A stretch of 64,000 bases of DNA, taken from Pyropia yezoensis (Eukaryota > Rhodophyta > Bangiophyceae > Bangiales > Bangiaceae). The notes beneath the pieces were generated by a model. It was not told where the DNA came from. It was given only the letters and a program-made list of their open reading frames with translations, and ran no database searches. Made by a program: the position numbers and the translations under genes. Location: positions 30,835,751 through 30,899,750 of the forward strand of contig CM020619.1 in NCBI GenBank assembly GCA_009829735.1. Direction: 5' to 3'. Below are positions 32,501-41,560 of the stretch, piece by piece (within the stretch, counting starts at the first letter, position 1; the number at the start of each line of letters is the position of its first letter).

Positions 32501-33560
32501 TTGACCATCCCACAACTTGTGATATTGGTCCAAGAGGCGTTCAACTTGAACCCTCAACCTGGGTGGGACACCCTCCATGTTCACATGAGGTCGAGGAGAG
32601 GCGGCCGACTTGGCTTGATGCTTCTCCTTTCCGGACTTCGGGTCGCTACTTGCGCCCGCGTTGAGGGTGACCGCTACTACCGGTCCCTCGTGTTGGTCGA
32701 TATAGCCGAACTTGGCTCCCGACTTGAAGAACTGGGGCGACGAGCTCAGGTTCATAACCTGGATCCTCCACGGGACTCCGGCTTTGGAGTCCATCGTGCC
32801 AAGGGCAACATGCACTTTGTGCTTGCAAGCAAGACGGGGGTAAGGATGCACAAACCCGTTCTCCGTATAATCAGTTACAACGTCAACGTGCGCCACCGAG
32901 TTGGGGGGCAACGTGACTTTACGGGCTAAACGCAGGGTAGCAGTAAACCCTTCCATCACAGAACAAACAGGCTTCGACTGTGAGACTGTCACAGGAGCCA
33001 CAGACTTTCCCTTACCAAGAATGGGGATGGTTTCCCCATTCATCAACCTGACCCAATACTCATGGCCACGAATCAAAGGCACTTGTGTAACAACATAAGG
33101 GGTACCCAGAAGCAGGGGTACCGATATATTCTCAACTACTCCATAGGTTACGTCGACCTCATGGGTCCCTAACCTAGTTGGTAGGGTCACGGCACCAACG
33201 ATGGGAAGTACCCCACCATTGATGTCAATCATATGGTGGGCCTTAGACCTCCAGCGTTGGAGCTTCATCTCCTTGGGTAATAGCGACTTGCGTATCAAGG
33301 AGGCTCTTGACCCTGTATCAAGTACGATACGGGCACAACAGGCACGGCCGGGGGCAAGTTGCACCCGTCCAGCCACCTGGAAGTTCTCACCCGTCAGCAC
33401 CGCGATGATCCGACGTGGTTTTACGTTCTTGGGGAGTCCTACCCGAGGTGGGCGGACTCCGTTAGGTCGCCGCAGTATCCGGCACGGTTGGTTCGTCCTC
33501 TTGACCCACTTGGCCGAGGCTGCCGTTGTGAGCTTCGGACGACCAGCTCCAACGGTCGCT
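29575..33560 (-). pseudogene. A2 pol, multiply broken
   Basis: Reading right to left, protease (DTGSRASLI, near 33320) and the start of RT are in one frame to about 32408. A shift follows and RT with YLDD continues from 32377 to a TAG at about 31803-31805 (AAG in A1). RNase H runs 31801 to 30923, ending at the ten-C run 30939-30948 (ten G on the coding strand). Integrase with the D, D, E motifs occupies 30795-30148 and the chromodomain 29760-29575, with further stops between them. RT has CKGKYWQIPN where A1 has CNAGYWQIPI. The integrase region resembles A3 more than A1, while the antisense ORF resembles A1, so the copy is a mosaic. Confidence 0.9.
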
Positions 33561-35503
33561 CGTTTCCCGCCGACTTGGCGTCCGAATCTGAGGACGAAGG
33601 GGAAGACGTCGAGTCCGAGGACGGCGTGTCCGCCCCCTCCGCCGAGGGTGTGGCGACCGCCACCACCGGTCGAGACCCACCCTCGCGGCGTGCACGTACT
33701 TCGTTCGTAACCGACTTCTTACTGGCAATCCTAACAAGTTGTTGGATGCGTTTACTCAACTTGGGGCAATCATATGCCCAGTGCCCATCGGAGTTGCAGT
33801 TCCAACACCGATTGTCAGTTCCCGGAGGGGTCTTCCCAACTGGGGAAGACGAAGGGATACCCTGGGAAGTTCCCACGGCAGCTACCACCCTCTCCTTGCG
33901 GATTCGGCGTGCCTCTATCAACTCTCTGGCCTGGCGCGCCTCCTCCCGTTCCTTGGCCAACTCGGCCTGACGCTCCTGGCGTTGTTCCTCCCGCAACTTG
34001 CGGTAGGCCTCGCCTCTGCGGTAGGCGAACCTAGCCAACTCGGCCAGGGTCGGCCGGGGAGTGTGATGCTCCCGGGTCTCTATCCGGACTGACCAATGGA
34101 GTCCCTCCACAAACCGACTCTTCACCACAGCTTGTGGATGAAGAAACCCACAAAGATTGTTGAGTTTACGGACTCGCTCCGCAAAGGACAACTCGTCCTC
34201 CGCCTCTTCCTGATGGGCTTGCGTAAACTCCTCGACTTGAGAAGCCAACGCCGCTTCATCAACCATGGCTCTCAACAACCAGTTGACGAGCTCCAAATAG
34301 GACGCCACCTCACCAGCGCTTCCACTTGAGGAGCTGGGCATAACGGACATAAGTTCTGTCCGTAGGTCGCCCTTCGTAAACTCCTGTAGCATGTCAAACG
34401 CCATGCCTTCACTTATGGCATTGTCGTCACAGGCTTTTGTGAAACGACGTAGGAACTCAAAGACACGGAGGGGGGGAGTTCCATCCCACTCCGCTTTGTG
34501 CCCAAAAGAATGAAGTGCATTCTTCTTGGCGCGGCCCATGGCTCGGGCCTGGTCAGGACCATACGCCACCGACTTGTTGTGGAGGGCGTAGGTCTCACAA
34601 TCAAAGATCCTCTGGTAGACCGGGTTGGCTACCTGGGTCTTGGGCGGCACCTCACGTTGAGGGAACAGCCGCTGTGGCACTGGGGTAAGTTGACCCTCAG
34701 CGCCTGTAGTCTGGCGCGGCGCGCTTGGTGTACCCGCTGGCGTTTCCGGGGGGAACTCCCCCATGAAGGGTATACGCCTCACCGAGTATGGTGTAGCTCC
34801 CTCGTTGGGAGTCAAAGGGGTCGCCCCCGGCTCGGGGCGAACCGAGACAGGCGTGAAGAGGGATTCCATCTGCGTGTGCGGGCTCGAAAGCCCCAAATTC
34901 GGTCTGAACATTAAGGCCATCTGGCAAACTCGCCACAATCTGATTCAGAATAGTATTCGTCATCGTGACCACCAGGTCCGGCAAAGTCTGCCGCAACACA
35001 TTGGTCGCCTCCCGACGGACAGTTTCCGCGAGGAGTGGATTGTCGACTCCAGTTGAGTCTCGGTCCGCCTCCGGGAGTCCACCTGAGGGGTAACCACGTT
35101 CCTCAGGGGTCTCAACCGGGGGCATGGGCGGGAGGCCATCGCCGACCAACGGAGGTCTGCCGTCCCCCGAAAGCCTAGTTGGCGACGGCTCCAAGCCAAA
35201 TTTGTCTCCAACCCGAGTGGAACCCGCGGGGACAGTCGTCACCTCTTGGGACGTTCCCGTTCAGTGTACCACACGGTGACCAGACTTCGGCCCACCCACA
35301 TCCGAAGTGTCACCCGAGCGAACTCCCGACTGAGTCGGGGTGGCCTGTTGCTCGCCCGTACTCCCAGTTCTGGTGGCTTGAGGGACCTCTGGTCCCTCTG
35401 CGACCCCAGGTACACCTACCTGTGGTTCACCAGTATTCGAAGGCACTGAAGTACGTGCGTCACCCGTGTTCTCCCCAGACGACGGGGGGTCCGAGCTAGC
35501 CAT
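33439..35503 (-). pseudogene. A2 gag, frameshifted in the N-terminal half
   Basis: The start ATG (35503) and first 80 or so residues match A1 gag (MASSDPPSSGENTGDART). Frame breaks near 35260 and 34900 split the Pro/Thr-rich N-terminal half. From 34938 a single frame covers the capsid-like region, the coiled Glu/Arg/Gln segment, the zinc knuckle C-X2-C-X4-H-X4-C (about 33820-33780) and the Ser/Asp-rich tail. The codon that is TAG in A1 is CAG here. The terminal stop at the frameshift site is lost (GAGCGA instead of GAATGA), so the frame runs on to 33439. The slippery heptamer is still present at 33562-33568. Confidence 0.86.
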
Positions 35504-35603
35504 GTTGGCTGACGATCCGTATGACACGGTCCAAGTCCACCGTTCCTCTGAGACAGAGGGCCCCCTACACCCGGGTGCACCCGGAGGGAAAGTTTACCTC
35601 TAT

Positions 35604-35620
35604 CCCCTGCTGCTCCTCAA
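35604..35620 (-). other. Primer-binding site of A2 (two mismatches)
   Basis: On the minus strand the site reads TTGAGGAGCAGCAGGGG, two differences from the tRNA-Ala complement seen in A1 and B. It begins 2 bp after the 5' LTR. Confidence 0.8.
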
Positions 35621-35622
35621 AA

Positions 35623-36091
35623 TGTGGCGAAAACCTCTCGCACACGCGACACCCAAGCTCGGGCGGTGCACAAGGGCTGCCTCCCGTGTCGGGGGAACCG
35701 GAAGAAGTGCAAGTCGCACACACTCCGTCCCTCTTTCGGAGCAATCCCCCCACTGACAAACAAGAAAATGGTGTGTGGGCCAACAGTTTCTTGGTCGGGA
35801 GGGGGAAGCAAGGCCAAGCCCCGCTGTCGCTCCCCTTATCCCCCCAGGGTCCCCTCAGAATCTCGCCACTCAGAATCTCCCACCCCAGCACCTGCCCACC
35901 GGGCCACACGAAAATTCAATACGATAAATGCAACCAACCCTCAAATCCACGTTGGATTTACTACTAAGCTAACTATCCCAGACTTAAGAAATATGGACCC
36001 AAATGCAGGGGGAGGAACGGGTCAGGCTAGTGGCCTGCCGCCTCTTGCATGGCACGTGTTGCCTCTTTACCTGGGGGTCAATACTGCCACA
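35623..36091 (-). repeat. A2 5' LTR
   Basis: The 469-bp LTR shares the GGATTGCTCCGAAAG variant with the A1 5' LTR and differs from its own 3' LTR at about 40 positions by eye. Confidence 0.9.
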
Positions 36092-36669
36092 CCCGGTTGA
36101 GACCCCTAAGGATTGTGGTTTCCCCTCAGGTGGACTCCCGGAGGCTGACCGAGACTCAACCGGAGTCGAAAACCGTCTCCTGGCAAAAACTGTCCGTCGG
36201 GTGGCGACCGATGTGATGCAGCAGGCTTTTCCGGAGCTGGTGGTCACCATGACGAATACCACTTTGAATCATTTTTGCGAGTTTGCAACATGGTCTCCAT
36301 GTCCAGGCCGGAGTGGGGCTCTCGTGCCCGCAGACGCAAGCAAAGTCCCATTGCCTTGGAGGACAGGCATGAAACAACCTTTACCAGTCACTGTGGTACC
36401 TACCAGTGCAAACGACTACCGTTTGGACTCTGCAACGCGCCGGCAACTTTCCAGCGCGCCATGGACATGATTCTGGCGGGAGTAAGGTGGCAGATCTGTC
36501 TTGTGTACCTCGACAATATCATCGTGTTCTCCCGAACTCCGGAGGAACACATTGACCGTCTTGGTCAGGTGTTCATGCTACTTGCTGATGCCGGTGTATC
36601 TATAAAGGTAGGCAAGCGCCACCTCTTCACTTAAGATGTGGAGTACTTGGGACATGTTGTCCGTCCGGG
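36092..36669 (+). pseudogene. A3 left part: gag remnant fused to RT by deletion
   Basis: This stretch reads as family A in plus orientation. Bases 36092-36340 match the N-terminal half of A gag (the A1 region starting at about 17283). At about 36345 the sequence jumps to the reverse transcriptase (A1 about 20250) and continues through TFQRAMDMIL, a YLDN motif (YLDD in the others) and EEHI to GHVVRPG. It stops at 36669, where B2 is inserted after the target CCGGG. The RT continues at 58247. The 5' LTR and start of gag are missing at the A2 junction. Confidence 0.85.
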
Positions 36670-37032
36670 TGTAGCACAATAGGTATCCGTCGCACGTCCA
36701 CTCTCAGGGAACACTCACCAAGGGGGATCGGCACCAACGCCACCGGGAGGCCAAGGTTGCTGTCCTCGGAGCGCAAGCCACGGGACCAAGATGGGAGCCC
36801 AAATGGGAGGGGTTTGTTGTTCTACCTTGGCCGGCGGTGGATTCGCCGCCGGCCCCCACGTTATAAACCCTCGGAGACACTACTAACTACCCTCCACCCC
36901 AAGATGCAAGTCCCTCTGGTCATACGTAACTTATAGAAACCGTGACCAGTACGAACTATCAAATTGAAAGTTAAGGGTTAGAAGTAGTCCCCTTAATATT
37001 AGGGTTAAAATACGGCCAACCATATTGCTACA
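36670..37032 (-). repeat. B2 3' LTR
   Basis: The 363-bp LTR reads TGTAGCACAATAGG at its left end and ATATTGCTACA at its right end. On the minus strand it is preceded by the purine tract CTAAGGGGGGGATA (window 37033-37046 complement). Confidence 0.93.
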
Positions 37033-37623
37033 TATCCCCCCCTTAGATTCGGCCCGTCCTCGGGTCGAGTTGCATTCGGGTTACCGAATGTAAGTGGGTC
37101 GCGTGACCGTTTACCAGTCGGGTGGGGCTTTGCGCCCCGTCGCGACAGACACCCCTTTTCGAGGTTGTCTGAGGGGGGTGCCCCCCTTTGTGTGGTACAC
37201 ACACGATCCGTTTTCCGGACCGTTAAATTCCCGATGCGGGTTTCTGTTCACGACCCCCCTTTCCGAAGGGTGGTGCAAGCGGATCCGCCACCAGGTGTCT
37301 GGTGGTAGGGGAGCCCCTCTCGTGTTACCGAGTGAATAGGGGCGGCCGCTCTTGCTTTTCGCGGGGGCGGTTTCGGGGTGAACCCCTCTTGGTTGCCCTG
37401 TACGGGGGTGTGGCCCCGGCCCGCCCAGGTGCCTCGGTGGAGCCCGTTCGTAGCCTCGTGGAGCGCGGGTCGACCCGCGCGCCTGCGGCGCTTCTCATGG
37501 CCGTTTGTGGTCATAAGCGCGGGTGCCCGCGCTTCCCTGGCTCGTCCCGGTTGTCCCACCGTACCGGGTCGTAGCCGGCCTCGGCGTTTCTGCAAGGGGC
37601 ACCCCTGCCACCCCGGTTGCACC

Positions 37624-39930
37624 ATGTCGGACCCCCAGGTACCCGGGGGCGAGGACGACCTCCTGCCTGAAGAGGGGGAAGAGGTGATGGTGGACGACGT
37701 TCCCGTCTCCGCCACCGCCGCCGAGTGCTTCCTAGCGAGCTCGTCGGAGGACGAGGACGACCGGGTGACCGTTCGTGTGGCCCCGGACGGCGCGCCGGGC
37801 GGGTTGTCGTCCGTGTGTAGCGGCACGACGGCTCCGTCGGGTGGCGGACAACCGCGTGCAGCGGTGGCTTCTACCGCTTCTCCTCCGGCGGCCCGGATGG
37901 CTTCTGTCGCCGGTACCGGCGTGGCTCTACCTCAAGACGGTGTCGCCGGCGTGGCGGATGGTGGTGTTGGCACCCCGTCCAGTCCGGCGGGTCCAGACGG
38001 CGCGGGTGCCCGCCCGGTTGGTTAGTCCGCTGCTGCGGGTAGCGGGTCTACCCGTGCTGCCCCCGTGGTACCCACGTCGGGTCCGGGTGGCGGCGTCGCT
38101 CTGCCCGCGGTGCCGCTGACGCGTGATGGTCAAGAGGTATCTACCCCGATGGCAGTGGACTTCGGGAGTTACTCCGGGCGGGCGCCCGCACTTCTTCTTC
38201 CTCCTCGGCCTCGGGCACCGCCGGCAACGGCCCATGTGCCGGTGGGGCATCCCCCGGCGCCCCCTATTCTTCCTGGTCCTGCCCGGGTTGCCCCGTTGGG
38301 TGGCGGCGTCGTCGTGGCGGCGGGTCAACCCGCCATGTCGATGTTCGACTTGGTGGCTCGGGTTCGAGGCCTGACTGTGCAGGAGTCGATGGAGTCCGCT
38401 GGGCGGATGTGGGTGGACTTCCACCTGCCCCATCCCCGTGGAGAATCCTCCCGGCGCGTCAGGGTGGACCCGAGTTGGGAGCGGGAGTTGGTGCGGCTGG
38501 TCAACCAGCCGAACGCGGTGCGAGTGGAACACCATTGGATCCTGAGTCAGCCGGACGACCGGCATGCGCAGCTCTGGCGCACTCGGGTGGGACGGGGTGA
38601 GGTCTACCTCGACCCCGCCTTCGGGGTATGCGACCTGATTGCCCCCGCGTTGCCGCGGGAGATTGACTACCCGGCTAGTGCTCGGGGGATTGCGGCGGCG
38701 GCGGAGCCGGTTGCGTTTGGAGAGACGGTGGGCAGTACCGGTCGGTATCCCGACTTCGATTATTACCCGGGGGTATCCCCGTATCTGTCGTTGACGGCTC
38801 CCTACCCGCCTATGGCGGGTTTGAAGTCGGCGTCGAGCTGGCGACGTAACCATGGTGTCATGGCGGATGCGTTTCGCACGGATATAACGTGTGCGTTGCA
38901 GACCGGCAACGGTCGTGCGCCGGTATACACTCCCGTGCGCCCACCGCTATGGCAGGAGGGGTGGGAACCCGCCCCTGCTTTCCGGTTTGACACCGGCTCC
39001 TGTCTCCGATACTTCGGGAGTGTGTTGGCCTCCCGGCCGGTCCACCCGTTGCAGGGTACCTTCACCCTTGAGGTTACCCTCGGGCAGGCGTCCTCCTTCT
39101 TGCTGTCCGTCCGCCGGCAGGGGCGCCTGTTTCATCTTCCGACGGGTGTCCGTCGGCACATCGCGCAGTTGGGCGTGGGCCTGACAGCTGCCAAGACCGG
39201 GTTGGCCCGGGAGTTCAAGGCCCTGCTGGCTGTTCACGATGCCGTGAACTGGGCTGGGGTGTTGGCCCTTCCCCCGTACCGGGACCCGCAGGCTGGGGCT
39301 TCCCCATTGCCTCGTCACTCGATGCGTATCCGGCGTACTCAGCCGGGTGAGCCTCGTTGCCATGGGTGGGCGTCCACCGAGGCCGTTCCTGACCTGGGTA
39401 TTCCCATGGTTATCCATGACCCTCTTCAGGTCCTTGCCCCGTGGATCGGTAACCCGATACCGGCGGCGGTTGGCCGTCGTCCCCGAGAGTGGGGCTCTGT
39501 GGGTGGGGAGCGTGAGGTGTCCCGTCGTCGGGCGGAGCCCCGCCGTGGTTACGGTGGAGCCCCTTCGGTAGGGTCCTACCGAGCCTCGTATCAGGTGCCA
39601 CCGGCTCCGGTGGTAGCCGTGTCGGCTCCTGTGGCTCCTCTGGCTGCGCCAGTGTCACCTTCCGCCCCTGTCCTACATGACGGGGGTCCCCGTCTCTGGT
39701 ATGAGGGCGTTGACGCCCTTCTTGCCCGCGCAATGCGGGAGGGTCTCTCTGTTAGCTGGGGGGATATCCCCCCAGGTGCTGCGCTGGTTGGGTCAGCGCG
39801 TTGCGTCGGTGGTGTGCTTGACCGCCTCCAGAAAGCTCTGGAGGACGTGGAGGCTGGCCGCAGCACCCTCGTCCAGCTATGCACCGAGGTCACTCGGGTG
39901 ATTGACTGTCGTGAGATTGCCGACCGGTGA
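37624..39930 (+). pseudogene. B2 antisense ORF (aORF-B), one internal stop
   Basis: This is the counterpart of the B1 antisense ORF, opposite to B2 gag-pol. An ATG at 37624 gives MSDPQV, matching MSYPQV in B1. The same frame is also open and similar upstream to about 37378. TAG at 38023-38025 interrupts it, after which 38065-39930 is uninterrupted. The N-terminal part is acidic and Ser/Pro-rich. The core (about 38330-39290) is conserved with B1 almost residue for residue, including VEHHWILSQPDD, PYLSLTAPYPP, YFGSV and FHLP segments, and the C-terminus repeats a LWYEGVDAL segment. Function is unknown. Confidence 0.82.
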
Positions 39931-40303
39931 AGCACGGAGGTATACGCGCTTACGCGTGAGTGGCCTCCCTCGGGCAGTGGGTCTACCCACTGAGGAGCGC
40001 TATTGTTAGTGCGGGAGAGGGCCCCGGTGACCCTTATGGTGGCCGGGTAGTAGTGAGTATAAACTTATCCCATTTGGGGGCATTGCTTGCCTCTGTTTGC
40101 TGCCCTGGGGAGTACCCCTTCTGGCTCAGCGGTGCCTTGCCTCCCGTCCAACTTCTTCCGGTTGGTTCATGCTTGGGGAGGTCATCCTCCCTCACTTTGT
40201 GTCTTGGCTTGGGGAGGTCATCCCCCCGTGTAAGCCCCCTAGTTACTTCGATATTGTCGAAGTTAGCCTTTACCTTTAAGTTAACTTATTAAGGTTCAGG
40301 CTT

Positions 40304-40433
40304 TACTTAGTTACCTAAGCTTGACTCTACTTAGTTACCTAAGCCTGGTTCGACTTAGAAACCTAAGTCTGATTTGACTTAGAAACCTAAGTCTGCCGTA
40401 ACCATGTCACACCCTACTTAGTAGGTATAAGCC
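40304..40433. repeat. Cluster of short palindromes between pol and antisense ORF (B2)
   Basis: At least four near-palindromes of the form ACTTAG-(T/A)(T/A)AC-CTAAGY occur at about 18-21 bp intervals, followed by CTACTTAGTAGG. They lie between the converging ends of pol and the antisense ORF. The cluster is conserved in B1 (47966-48086). Confidence 0.75.
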
Positions 40434-40471
40434 TCACCCCCCAACAGCCGAAGTCGGTATCGGTTGGGTTG

Positions 40472-40973
40472 TTACAGTAGGCGTCGTCGCCTCATGTAAG
40501 GCATGAGGAATTGGCGGGGTATATTTGCCGCCTGTTCCCAGGTGGGTGAGTCGTATCCGACCCACATAACCTTGACGTACCGGGGTCCTGGTGGGTCCGG
40601 GTCGGTGTGTCCGACCACGCTCTCTACTTAGTATGGAATCCCATCCGGTCCCACCGGGTCATCTGACCGGTGGGTTGTAAGAGCTTCATGTAGCAACCCA
40701 GCCGGTACCGGCTGAGGCTGTTCCGGCATTGGAGCAGGTGTGACATCATTCACACTGATGCGTTGGATCTCCGTATCGGAGTGTAAGATAACAGAGTGGT
40801 CATCTCTGTGGAGAATCTGGTACGGTCCCTTGACCGGTTGCATAAGCTTGTTCCCCCGGAACTTCTGGTGTCTGATGTAGACCCAGTCACCTGTCATCAG
40901 GGTAGTGTTGCGCACCCGTTGTCGGGCGTCAAAGTTCTTCTTGTATCGAAGTTGTGTTCTGTCAAGGGCACCC
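40472..40973 (-). pseudogene. B2 pol, C-terminal piece (integrase tail and chromodomain)
   Basis: This is the downstream part of B2 pol, cut off by B1. It resumes at ALDRTQLRYK with the GPY motif (VKGPYQIL) and continues into the chromodomain-like end (VMWVGYDSPTW) and the stop at 40472-40474. A TAA at about 40628-40630 replaces the CAA of B1 within IPYQVES. Confidence 0.88.
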
Positions 40974-41336
40974 TGTAGCAATATGGTTGTCCGTATTGTG
41001 ACCCTAATATCAGGGGGGCTACTTCAAACCCTTAACTTTCAATTTGATAGTTCGTACTGGTCACGGTATCTATAAGTTACGTATGACCAGAGGGACTTGC
41101 ATCTTGGGGTGGAGGGTAGTTAGTAGTGTCTCCGAGGGTTTATAACGAGGGGGCCGGTGGCGAATCCACCGCCGGCCAAGGTAGAACAACAAACCCCTCC
41201 CATTTGGGCTCCCATCTTGGTCCCGTGGCTTGCGCTCCAAGGACAGCAACCTTGGCCTCCCGGTGACGTTGGTGCCGATCCCCCTTGGTGAGTGTTCCCT
41301 GAGAGTGGACGTGCGACGGATTCCTATTGTGCTACA
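40974..41336 (+). repeat. B1 5' LTR
   Basis: The 363-bp LTR runs TGTAGCAATATGG to GTGCTACA. A TATAA-like box in GGTTTATAACG (about 41138-41148) is followed by a stem of GCCGGTGG with CCGCCGGC, which keeps pairing through one G:U. Confidence 0.94.
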
Positions 41337-41337
41337 T

Positions 41338-41355
41338 TGGTGGAGCAGCAGGGGA
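41338..41355 (+). other. Primer-binding site for tRNA-Ala (B1)
   Basis: TGGTGGAGCAGCAGGGGA starts 1 bp after the LTR and equals the A1 site over 18 bases. It is complementary to the 3' end of the tRNA-Ala gene at 4344-4443 plus CCA. B2 has the same site at 57865-57882 on the minus strand. Confidence 0.9.
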
Positions 41356-41560
41356 CGGGTTTCCGTCACCCGTGTGGTGACGCCGTCTTCGCCCCTGGCA
41401 CACGGATAGGGATCTGGTCCTTTTCTTGTACTCGTGGTGTTGCGACCTGATCGATTGTGTTGAGTTTTTACCTTTGACTGTGATCTACTGTACTCTCCCC
41501 AATCTACCCCCTCGCTCTCTTGTTCGTGGTGATTGATACGTCGGTTGACTGATTGTGACC

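Larger units (their letters stand above)
26713..36091 (-). mobile_element. Ty3/gypsy chromovirus family A, copy A2 (both LTRs, inactive)
   Basis: This is a complete 9.38-kb element in minus orientation: 3' LTR 26713-27181, antisense ORF (plus strand), pol, gag, primer site and 5' LTR 35623-36091. Flanks (GTCCT on the left, CCCGG on the right) do not match, so no target duplication remains. The left flank is LSU rDNA and the right flank is the A3 remnant. LTR divergence of about 8-9 percent by eye and many frame breaks mark it as old. Confidence 0.93.

Noticed and set aside
26713..36091. A1 and A2 as a simple inverted duplication of one insertion
   Set aside because: Their 5' LTRs and gag regions differ too much and the A2 integrase resembles A3; only the inner 2.5 kb is near-identical.
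37378..37620. Upstream extension of the B2 antisense ORF as certain coding sequence
   Set aside because: The frame is open and similar to B1, but nucleotide similarity between copies alone could explain it, so the conserved ATG at 37624 (50847 in B1) was kept as a possible start.
40304..40433. Palindrome cluster as a CRISPR array
   Set aside because: Repeats are short and imperfect, with 2-10 bp between them, no spacers of constant length and no cas genes; the genome is eukaryotic.
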